A stretch of DNA of 64,000 nt from contig CM028330.1 of NCBI GenBank assembly GCA_016647705.1, positions 47,582,397-47,646,396 on the forward strand. The letters run 5' to 3'. Positions 1 to 9,215 of the stretch are shown here, one piece after another. This stretch comes from Eucommia ulmoides (lineage: Eukaryota > Streptophyta > Magnoliopsida > Garryales > Eucommiaceae). The notes beneath the pieces are model-generated. The model worked only from the letters and a program-made list of their open reading frames with translations. It searched no databases and was not told the origin of the DNA. The translations under genes were made by a program, and so were the position numbers. Numbering within the stretch: position 1 is the first letter of the stretch; each line of letters opens with the position of its first letter.

Positions 1-365
1 CGTTTATCGACGGGTGTCTTGAGGTGTCTAACACCTTCTCCGAGCATAATCGACTCCTGAACATAACGACTATCTCTAGTACATACACCTATGGAAGTCA
101 AAACACGGGCCATTTTAAAAGGAAAAATGAATTTCCAAAATCTAGGTAACCTAGCACACCATTTAACCCCATGCTATGTGACGACTCCATTTTTAACAAA
201 AATCTCAACCTAAGAAGTTTTTCAAAACCGACGCCTAGAAAAACCCTTGAAAAACCATTTTCAAAATGAATGAATTTGGATGACTTAGGGAGGAAAGGAT
301 GAAACTCGTTTTCATCGTCTTCCCAATTCTCTACTTCTTCTTCTATCGATATCTAGGGTGTGTCA
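1..365 (+). mobile_element. Tat/Ogre-like 5' LTR, 3' portion
   Basis: This is the right-hand part of a long gypsy LTR whose left part lies outside the window. It contains the block (g)gtgtctaacaccttctccgag...ataatcgactcctgaac, then 'ctagcacaccatttaaccc' and 'cgcctagaaaaaccc', and it ends GGGTGTGTCA at 365. The same blocks in the same order recur at 10577-10942 on the + strand and at 33812-34140 in reverse, which defines the LTR end. The 'gtctaacaccttc...ataatcgactcc' block is typical of Tat/Ogre LTRs in other plants as I recall them. No clear primer-binding site follows at 366. Confidence 0.6.
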
Positions 366-1015
366 CTCTCTATGAGTGTTCCCTATTTCTTTCTTTCTCC
401 ACGAGTGTTTCCTATTTCGTTATCTCTCCATGAGTGTTCCTTATTTCATTATTATCTCTCTTTGAATCTCCACAAGTGTTTCCTATTCGACATTATCTCT
501 CCATGAGTGTTTTCTATTTCACATCAACTCTCTATGAGTTTTTCCTATTTCATATTATCTCTCTACAAGTGCTCTCTATTTTGTTAACTATCCATGAGTG
601 TTTCCTATTTCACATTATGTTTCCATGAGCGTTCTCCATGAGTATTTCCTATTTCATATCATTTCTCCATGAGCTTACTCTATGAGTGTTTCCTATTTCA
701 CATTATCTCTCCAAGAGTGATCTCTGTTTCATTATCTTTCCACGAGTGTTCCTTATTTTGTTGACTCTCCATGAGTGTTCCCTATTTCATTATCTCTCCT
801 TGAGTGTTCTTTATCTCACCATTATCTCTCTATGAGTGTTTCTTATTTCATGTTAGCTCTCCATGAGTGCTACTTATTGCATTATTTCTCTAGAATGTTC
901 TCTATTTTGTTATCTCTCCATGAGTGTTTCCTATTTAGTTATCTCTCCCTGAGTGTTCCCTGCTTCACATTAACTCTCCATGAGTATTCCTTGTTGTACT
1001 ACTTCCCAGTGAGTA
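366..1015. repeat. Tandem array 1, degenerate ~28-31 bp unit
   Basis: About twenty imperfect copies of a T/C-rich unit, roughly 'catgagtgtttcctatttc' followed by 'acattatctctc', fill this interval directly after the LTR end. Unit length varies by a few bases and some units are truncated. Reading frames here (for example 434-628 and 775-1053) are products of the repeat and encode only repeated Leu/Ser/Phe/Tyr stretches, so they are not genes. The array occupies the place where gag should start in an autonomous element. Confidence 0.75.
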
Positions 1016-1520
1016 ACCATTTTTTTCCTCTAAATGAACCTTGTTCGTCATGAGTTATCCCTCCAAATGAACCTTGTTCATCATGAGTTATCATTATTTC
1101 CTCTAAATAAACATTGTTATGAGTTATCCCTGTAAATGTACCTGGTTTATCATGAGTTATCCCTCTAAATGAACCTCGTTCGTCATGATTATCTTATTTT
1201 CCTCTAAACAAACCTCATTCGTCATTAGTTCTCATTCTAAATTAATGTTGTTAGTCATGAGTTATCATTTATCCCTCTAAAAGAACCTTGTTCGTCATGA
1301 GTTATCATCATTTCTTCAAAACGAATATTGTTTGTCATGAGTTATCCAACTAAATGAACCTTGGTTTTCATGTGTTATCCCTCTAAATGAACCTCGTTCA
1401 TCGTGAGTCATTTTTTTTCCTCTAAACAAACTTTGTTCGTCATTAAATATCATTCTAAATGAATGTTGTTTGTCGTGAGTTATTTTTCCATCCCTCCAAA
1501 TAAACACTGTTCATCATGAG
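1016..1520. repeat. Tandem array 2, 33-bp unit with 39-40-bp variants
   Basis: About twelve copies of a unit running 'gagttatccctctaaatga' then 'accttgttcgtcat'. The basic length is 33 bp, and several copies gain 6-7 bases by a short internal insertion of the type 'atttatcc'. It abuts array 1 but has an unrelated unit. Copies are too diverged and too close together (no spacers) to be a CRISPR array. It lies in the element interior just upstream of the 3' untranslated region. Tat/Ogre elements are known to carry tandem repeats there. Confidence 0.75.
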
Positions 1521-1776
1521 AAAACTTTCGTTTGACCTGCTTTGAAAGAGACAACCCTTGATCTACGTTTGACCTGATATTTGGCTTCCCCAAGGTACGT
1601 AGACAATCCGCAAGGGTTCGGTCACATCTTTACCTAAATTTTCAAGATTATAAGAAGATAGGTCCATTCCCAAGTAGGCATTCCTTATGAGCATTCATTC
1701 CAGTGGCGACACACAATGTTTTATGTCTCTTATTTTTGTTATTATGAATTAACTTGCACAAAAAAGAGGGGGCAGC
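1521..1776 (+). mobile_element. Tat/Ogre-like 3' untranslated region and polypurine tract
   Basis: This short unique stretch links array 2 to the 3' LTR. It contains 'caaggtacgtagacaatccg' followed by 'caagggttcggtcac', a block I recall just upstream of the 3' LTR in many Tat/Ogre elements. It ends in the polypurine tract at 1759-1776 (aaaaaagagggggcagc), which would prime plus-strand DNA synthesis during reverse transcription. The next base, 1777, starts the LTR with TGTAGACACCC. Confidence 0.65.
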
Positions 1777-2464
1777 TGTAGACACCCATTTTGTCCCGCT
1801 CGTTCTTATCTTGAAGAGTATCGGGTCTAAAGTACAAATTTGGACAAACTTTAAACTGAAGTTTATGTGTACCGACTTTCACCTTAAATAATACTTTAAT
1901 ATTACAAAAAAAAAAAAAAAATACCAACAAGAAACCCTAAAAAATCGCTAATTCGATCGAACTTCAATATAAACAAAAGTTTCAGGTCAATCTGGAAATT
2001 TCGAAAAGTTAATTGGAGACTAAAATAACAACAACAAAAGTGTGTTTTCTAGGAATAGTACTTTTAATATGTTTAAATTTAGTTTCTACTTTTAATTTGA
2101 TGAAATTTGACCAATTACAATTACTTTATGTTTTGATTATTGAAACTTTTGTTTTCACCGGTTTTGTCAAATCGACGGCCAAAAATAGTTTAACTTTATG
2201 TTTAAATGTTTAATTTCCAAAACCAAGTAATAAAGACTTAATTACCCAAATAGGGGCCTAAAACACTAAGTTCACTAAGAGCACACCCTCCAACCTTGAG
2301 AGAAATCACAAGATTCTTCTAGAGGAGTGCCCCTAGCCAATTAGGAGCTTCCCAAGGAAATTTCCATAAACGTCAAGAATTAATTGATAATCTTTTAGAA
2401 ATATTTTACTCCACAGAATATCATCATTGGCTAGAGAATACCATGATTACCCTTAGCTTAGTAG

Positions 2465-2468
2465 CCCC

Positions 2469-2499
<31 letters not shown>

Positions 2500-2506
2500 A
2501 AAAAAA
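2465..2506. repeat. Compound homopolymer C25-A17
   Basis: An uninterrupted run of 25 C (2465-2489) passes directly into 17 A (2490-2506) within the Tat/Ogre LTR. Long C runs are rare. On the other strand this is a G25 run that could fold into G-quadruplex structures. The length could be partly a sequencing or assembly artefact. Confidence 0.85.
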
Positions 2507-2772
2507 TCAATCAAGTAACATTTAATGGTCATTCAATGACCATTAAATGCAGTCTGTTAAACCTGTGTATTCATGAATACGTAGCCATGGTATTTATCTT
2601 TTGTTAAAAAAATACAAGAAATCAAATTCAAAGAACCTAAAATAAACCAACTGACTGCAGACTATGGCCTACTAACTAGTAACTAGTAACTACTGACTAT
2701 TTACTTTTCCTACTCTGTGTCTTTCCACACTTAGCCTAGATCATGGTCTGCCACTAAGTCTCAGGCCATGAA

Positions 2773-5138
2773 TGTTGATCCTAAGATTTTGATGGACAAT
2801 TAATTGTTGATGTTTTTTTTTTTTTGGAACTAATGAGTTTATTGAGTGTTTCAGTGATAAAGTTTCATTGACGTTTTAATCATGAAGAAATTGTTCAAGA
2901 AGGTTATGGATACAAGAGACTGACAAAAATAAGAGAATTAAGAGACCGAATATTTTGAAGAATCTATGGGAAAAGAACTCATGTTAATTTTTACTCTTAA
3001 TGTATCCCAATTAGGATCACATACGACACAAAAATAATTTTATGATTATGTGTGTTTTTGATAGGATCCTAATTAATTAAACATATTTGCTTCTATGTGA
3101 AATTGAAGAAAAAATATTGATTTATGAAAAATTAGAAATTAAAATTGATTTAAAGTTTCAATTAAGTTAACCGAGAAAAGAAATCGGTTAAATAGGCAAA
3201 AATGTTGAAAAGTTGAGTTAAAAATTGATTAAGAAAGAGGAGTTCCAGTAGGATCAGTCAACCGACCAACGTGGTTAGGTCAAATGTTAAAAAAGAGTTA
3301 GGAAACAGTTTAGTCTCTGAATCGTTCAATCGATAACTAGGTCGACCTGTAGCCAGAGGTGAAACTTTTTGAATTGTTAGGTCGACAGACCAAAGTGGAG
3401 CGGTCGACCACCATAGCTGGATTTTGGCCTGGGGAACTCTCTGAATTGATCGATCGACAGACCAAAGAGTAGCGGTCGACCGACGGGCTAGAACGTTTGG
3501 CTTGGGCTACAACTTGAATCGATCGGTCGACCTATAAACTTTGGTCGGTCAATCGATGGACTGTTTTAGGTTTAGAGGATTTCATGGATCTTTTTCAAAA
3601 AGTAGTTGTTACTAGCCGTTTTATGGTTAGAATCTGAGAGATATCTTAGAGATCTGATGGTATTTAAGATATGTAATTAATATTTTGTTATTCCTACAAA
3701 TATGGTTCATATAATTTAATTATTTCTCAAATTAGTCCATGTAATACTTTCTATTCCAGCTAATAATGTTTGAGAAAATATTTGAGACATTAAATTGAAT
3801 GTTTTAAAAGTTATAATTGAGTGAATTGAATCAGGATTAAGTCATATTTATATAAAGGGTCTATAAGAGCAATTAAGAGTCATGACAAGTGGAAACTAGC
3901 TATTGGAGGGTATGTTCTAAATCCTTATAAGTAGACCGGCGTTTTTCACTTAATTGAGACTTCAATCAATCAAATTTCAAGAGCTATTCAGTTCCTGAGC
4001 TTTCTAAGAGTGATCATTCTGAATTCATACTGAGTGTATTGTGACATTATTCTTGAGAATTTTTCTTGAGAAAATTTGTTGTGGATTATTGCTGTTATCG
4101 ATTTGGAGTTTCATTTCTATTCATTCTTTATTCATTTGGTGGATTCCTAGTGAGATCGTTCCAAGTCTTTTCTATTAATTGTTGTTTGATATTATTGTTT
4201 ACTACTTGGAATATTGATCTTTGAAATTGTTTTTCTGAAGTTTAAATTGATTGAAATTTTTTTAAAGGATTCTTGTAAAAATCTGATTACGTACTAAATT
4301 GTGTGCTACCCATTTTTATTAAAATCAGATTTTATAATTTTCACTTTATTTATATCACTAGTATCGGGACATTAATTGAATTCAAATTAATCTGAGGAGG
4401 TAGAAGTTCCAAGTGGGAAAAAGCTTATCAATTTTGTAATTGGTGAGTTGTATGTGGATTAGATACTATTGGGAGTATCTAATCAGGGGTAGCTGGTTTC
4501 AATCTCTTCTGGTAAAGAGATTGAGGTTTGATCTTTTCCTAGGGTACAAAAAGATTAGGTTACTTTTTTCCCGTGAAAAGAGATAGGAGTAGTTCTTCCT
4601 AACTAGAATTATTTTGAGTGAATTTGTAACGGTTCAATCCTTACCAGGTAAAAGGATAATTGGAGTGTTTTTTGTTAGGTTTAATTCTTAGCCTAAGTAT
4701 AAAAAAGTAAGTTAATCTTTAGCTTGGGAAAAAGATAAGGTTATTCGTTAGCCTGTGAAAAGGAATTTGTAAAAGTTGATTCTGAGTCTAGGAAAAGAAT
4801 CATTTTGTAAGGCTTTGGTTCCTACCTGATTAAAGGGATCATAGTGATTAATGGGTGCGACTCTCCGCAGAGCTCGGGGGACTGGATTAGCCAAGAGTAA
4901 CTTAGCGAACCAGTATAAATTTTGGTGTACTACTTTCTTTACATTATTTATATTATGTTGTTTGGGTGTGCACCTAGCCTATAACACATATCCACTGCTA
5001 TAAAGATAATAATTAATTAGGATAAAATTAATTATTTGAATTTTGAAGTGCAATTATTTGGTAATTTTTTATTACTATCCAATTGAACCCCCCTCTCCCC
5101 CTCCCCCCCCCCCCCCTGGGTAGCTCATTAGGCTAATA
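2773..5138 (+). mobile_element. SIRE/Maximus-type copia solo LTR
   Basis: It begins TGTTGATCCTAAGATTTTGA, which matches the LTR starts at 12326, 19476 and 34634, and ends 'attaggctaata' in place of the usual 'ggccaaca'. Length is 2366 bp against about 2.1 kb for its relatives. No internal region is attached on either side. The flanks ATGAA (2768-2772) and ATAAA (5139-5143) are probably a 5-bp target duplication with one change. A solo LTR arises by recombination between the two LTRs of one element. A GTCGAC palindrome array lies at about 3255-3560. The C-rich tract before the end is expanded (about 5087-5116). Confidence 0.85.
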
Positions 5139-6940
5139 ATAAACTTGTTCCATTTTTCTTTTGCCCTAGATCATGGACTGACCCTACGTCTCAGATCATG
5201 GATTAGCACCGCTATATATATGTGTAAGTCTAGATCATGGATTGATCCTGCTTCTCAAGTCATAGACTGGCGCCCTAAATAATACTAAGTCGAGACTCTT
5301 ATGGCTAAAAGACGGAATAAAGAGAGACCCTCAATCCCTTATGGGGTAAGAGTGTGTGCCTTCTTCAAAAACATTTTCTCCTTCTTAGTTATGAGTAGGA
5401 CTAGCACTTATATATATACTAGCGGATAACCCGTCATGAAGGCACGGGTGTTAAATAAAAAAAAATACATTGACATAATTTTCTCTATATATAAATATTC
5501 ATGAAGTTACACTTCCCCGTATCAATATACAATAACAGTCCAAAGAGAGAAATTCAAAAAATATTAATCGCTTAAAATCTCTTCTCTAACTATAATCATT
5601 ACAACTCAAGCAACAACTCTAATTGAAACAAAACAAAATCTAGAGAGAATTTCAAAAATTAATAATCAACTAAACCAAATAAACCATAAGCATCTAAAAA
5701 GAGTTGAACGTGCCCATTATACACAGTAACAACAACTAATAGTTGAGTCTACATCTGTAAATGTTTCAAGGGTATAAGCAAAAAACTGAGCAAACAATTA
5801 ACAGAGTTAATGAAAGTGAAAAAAAAAATAGTCACTTTTTTTTTCATTCTCTGATTTTATCGGGAAACACAGAGTCAAACACAAACAATACTTTGAACGC
5901 CAAAGCATTAAAATATTACCTATGAATTGGAAAATAGAGACTTTGAACTCAATGTTCTTTCGCGGATCTGAAAATAAGAGAAAATTCAATAGTATTACCC
6001 TCATAATTTGATTGTTCAAGAATCAAACCAATCATCGAAATCAAGTACAAAAAATTAACAGAGCAGTGGGGCATGAGTGAAGACGTTGGTAGTTTGGTAA
6101 GAGATACCTAGTTTAAGGTCCCCAATGCTGAAGAAAATATGCCCAAACCATTAAAGTAATTGCTCATACAAACAAAATTCAACCATCATTGACAAAACAA
6201 AGTACAAAATCAATTGAAAACAGTTGAAAGGGGAAGATCCATATAGAAAATTTAAATCAATAATAAAATTAAATAACCATCACCAATTTGCCTAAAAATT
6301 TAGAACTAATCAACAAATTCATCAAAGATTATAAGTAATTAATGCAGTAATGATGAATTGAGCTAATGAGAGTGTTTTTATTCTCAAATTTAAGTTTCTG
6401 TAACAAAAAAAATAAAAAATAAAAAAATCTGGGAACAATCCTGTTTTGTTCCTAGAATTTAAAAGTATAAGGGAAAAAAAACATAACCACATTTTCCTCC
6501 TATTTTTGTTTCCATTCCTAGATTTCTATTTGTGTTTCTAGAGAATTGAGAACAAATTCATGGAAAGGGGGAAAAAAAAAAAAACTCCCTCTGTTACCAA
6601 AATTTAGAACAACATTTCATGTTCCACCTGAATGGGCAATATATCTAAAGAACTACCAATTGGAGAAAAAAATTATATGAATAATCCAAAAAATCATGTT
6701 GATTTAGATTAGGAAACATTTGGTTGAGGGATTCAAATAAATTGTTCAGAAGAAAAAAAAAATCCTTCTTCAAATACATCTGCTAGACACAACATAAAAT
6801 GGAAAAAAAAAAAAAAAAAAGTAAAGGATACAAAAAAATAAAAATAAAATAGTATCAAACTAAAAATATAAACTCAAAATAACAAAAAAAAAAAAAAAAT
6901 CCATTGATTAGTACAATTTCATGTACTACCAACATAAACA

Positions 6941-6941
<1 letters not shown>

Positions 6942-6974
<33 letters not shown>
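6942..6974. repeat. Poly(A) tract
   Basis: A run of about 33 A inside the unclassified insertion. It gives rise to lysine- or phenylalanine-rich frames on both strands, which are not genes. Two shorter A runs sit nearby at about 6803-6820 and 6883-6899. Confidence 0.8.
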
Positions 6975-6977
<3 letters not shown>

Positions 6978-7398
6978 AAGAAAAAGGAAATGATACTCAC
7001 AAAAACACATAATAACAAAAATAAAAATAAAAATATAAACACTCAAATTACAACAAAACAAAGCCAAATTTTAGCACACTACCAACACCAACAAAGAAAA
7101 AGAGAAAACAGAGAAAGAGAGGGAAAAAAATGGAGTGTTAAAATTGGCAGAACAATCAGATTTTCCGATAATCATCAAATGCCAATTGTTTAGCAAACTA
7201 ATAAGTAATGAGCAGAAGATAATCCCCATTCCGAACTAACATCACTCCAACATTAAATCAAATTCTAAAAAAACTCAAAATAACAAATGACTATCTGCAC
7301 CTAGATGCAAAGTCTACAGAAATTAGATATACATATATAGATATATGTACACTCACGGATTTCAAAATTGAAAGAAGGAATGCTTCTAGAGAATTAAC

Positions 7399-7467
7399 CT
7401 CAGGAATTGAGATCGTTGCGTTGGGCGTCAAGGCATTGAAGATTGTGCATTTTCTGGCGAATTGAAG
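7399..7467 (-). pseudogene. RPT6: Captured exon resembling 26S proteasome ATPase RPT6 (copy B)
   Basis: The 69-bp - strand segment reads RQKMHNLQCLDAQRNDLNS followed by a stop. From memory, plant RPT6 (26S proteasome regulatory subunit 8) has RQKTNNLNRLEAQRNELNS-R in its N-terminal coiled coil, giving about 13 of 19 identities. An acceptor-like 'ttttgtgtcag' precedes the segment and 'GAG|GTTAAT' follows as a donor, so it looks like one exon with its intron edges. The stop sits where RPT6 has Arg and is explained by CGA to TGA deamination. No other RPT6 exon was recognised nearby. It cannot make protein. Confidence 0.55.
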
Positions 7468-7912
7468 CTGACACAAAAGAAACCCCTGTTTGGATCAAAA
7501 GAGAAATGGATTTCAAAATCCAAAATTGAACAAAAAAGGCCTAAACTTAATCATAACTAATAATAAATTTAAATGAAATTGAGAATCAAAACAGAGACAA
7601 TCAACCCCTTTATTTGAAAATATAGGGTTTTGATATTCGATCAAACCCAAAATTAAAAAGCAACGAGGGAGAAGGGAGGAGAGAGACGAACCTTGATTGT
7701 TTTTGACGATGATGGTGTTGTAATAACCAGAGGTAATCCCCATTCCGAATTAATATCACTTCAACATGAAATCAAATCCTCAAAACTCAAAATACAACAA
7801 ATTAATGTCTGCACCTAGGTGCAAAATATGCAGAAATTAGATATGCATATATAGATATATGCCTAATCATGAGTTTTGAAATTGAAATAATGAACTTTTG
7901 TAGTGAATAAAC

Positions 7913-7981
7913 CTCAGGAATTGAGATTGTTGCGCTGGGCCTTAAGGTGTTGGAGATTGTACATCTTCTGGCAGATTGAAG
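7913..7981 (-). pseudogene. RPT6: Captured exon resembling RPT6 (copy A)
   Basis: This is the second copy of the RPT6-like exon, also 69 bp, reading CQKMYNLQHLKAQRNNLNS then the same stop codon. The acceptor dinucleotide is altered (gtgttgg instead of gtgtcag), so this copy would not splice even if transcribed. It shares the nonsense change with copy B, so that change arose before the tandem duplication or was already in the captured source. It differs from copy B at several positions. Confidence 0.5.
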
Positions 7982-8459
7982 CCAACACAAAAGAAGAAAT
8001 ATGGTGATGTCTTGTGGTCGCGGCTGCTTAATAGTCATGACTCAAGCTTAATCCCCTATTTGGATCCAAATAGAAATGGATTTCAAAATCCAAAACTGAA
8101 TCAAAAAGCCTAAAATTGAATCAAAATTAAAATTCGATCAAACCCAAAATTGAAAAACAGAGGGGAATAGGGAGAGAGAAAGAGAGAGACGAACCTTGAT
8201 TATTCTGGATGTTGATGGTAGTTGTGGTTTGGGATCCATCTATGTGTCTCGAGACTTGAAGATCTAAGTGTGTTTGTTGCCATACTTGCGGATTCCCAAA
8301 TCAAACTTGTAAGGAGAAAGCAATCAATATACATAGAAATTGATGCAAAAATAGATATGGCCAAATAAATTGGAATTTAGAAATCTCAAAAAATGAAATT
8401 GCTAATCAAAATTTAGAAATCGCAATCAGAACGCGCAGTCAGAGAAAGAGAGTGAGTGA

Positions 8460-9130
8460 GTACCGTCGTCGCTAGGGAGTTGAAATCGTCGTCGTCGCGA
8501 GGGAGGGAGAAACCACAACTGTTATCCACCGAGAATAAGAAGGAGAGACAGATTCTATACAAATGAAGGAGGTCAAAATGAAGGCCAACGGCTGACGATA
8601 GGCAATGGCGATGTTTCGACGATACGACGACGGCGACGCGATAGCGCAGCTACCTTCATGGCGATGGAGGGAGAGAGGGATAAGACGACGACTTAGGGTT
8701 GGAATTGGAAGGCGGATGATGCGACAATAGCACGGCTAGATTTTGGCGATGGAGGGATCGCTGAGTTTGGGAAAGATAGAGTGAGGTTTAGGGGGCTGGA
8801 TGGTGATGAGAGTTGAGAGAGAACGAGTATAGCATAGGTGGGGCGGCTCCAACCCTAGGAGGCATTGAGAGAGCTTAGGGTTAATTAGGGAAAGAGAGAG
8901 AAAATTGAGGTTAATTAGGGAGAGAGAAGTAGGAGATTGATAAGGAAAATGTTTAATTAGGGAGAGTGAGGAATTATGGTGATTGAGAATTTGTCTTAAT
9001 CAGGCAATGGAGACAAATTGGGAGAGCTTGACTTTTGGTGTGCTGATAGAGAGAAAACTAAAGCGGCGATGAAGTATAACCCTAAAATGTGAAGTGTATA
9101 AAATAAAATCCATCCGACGGCCTTAAAATG
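8460..9130 (-). promoter_or_regulatory. Promoter and 5'-leader-like segment upstream of the captured exons
   Basis: Read on the - strand, the order is GGCCGTCGGATGG (about 9110-9122), a TATA-like 'ttttatac', the telo-box-like TTAGGGTT (about 9077-9084), and a pyrimidine-rich leader with several 'ctctctcccta' blocks. A GTCGTC-rich stretch follows and ends in a donor-like 'cgacg|gtactcac' near 8460. Telo-boxes are common in promoters of plant translation and growth genes. This suggests the insertion carries the start of a captured housekeeping gene oriented towards the RPT6-like exons. Whether it is the RPT6 promoter is inference only. Confidence 0.3.
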
Positions 9131-9181
9131 TCTAGAGTTTTTGTCTCTCATCCGACAGCCGTGAATATACCCGTTCTGATT

Positions 9182-9183
<2 letters not shown>

Positions 9184-9213
<30 letters not shown>
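9184..9213. repeat. (TA)n microsatellite
   Basis: An uninterrupted TA dinucleotide run at the right edge of the unclassified insertion. A shorter TA run (about 5409-5420) marks the left edge, consistent with insertion into, or duplication of, a TA-rich target. Confidence 0.9.

Positions 9214-9215
<2 letters not shown>

Larger units (their letters stand above)
7200..8240 (-). repeat. Tandem duplication of a ~0.5-kb captured gene segment
   Basis: Two direct copies lie head to tail with an offset of about 510 bp: roughly 7200-7715 and 7716-8240. Shared landmarks are 'aatccccattccgaa' (about 7225 and 7735), 'ctgcacctag(a/g)tgcaaa' (about 7295 and 7808), the RPT6-like exon, and on the - strand an exon-like end 'aatcaag' followed by 'gttcgtctctctc'. 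Between exon copies the - strand is T-rich and intron-like. Several point changes and indels separate the copies, so the duplication is not recent. Confidence 0.75.

Noticed and set aside
434-1053. Two + strand frames (64 and 92 aa) rich in Leu, Ser, Phe and Tyr
   Set aside because: They are translations of the ~30-bp tandem array, with no domain and no gene context.
1016-1520. CRISPR-like regular 33-bp repeats
   Set aside because: Units adjoin without spacers, copies are degenerate, and the context is a plant retrotransposon.
6855-7193. Lysine-rich (+) and phenylalanine-rich (-) frames
   Set aside because: Produced by poly(A) tracts and AT-rich filler.
7291-8038. Minus-strand frames of 61, 76 and 78 aa in the duplicated segment
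   Set aside because: These are out-of-phase readings over the RPT6-like exon and intron. The meaningful phase is different and ends in a stop.
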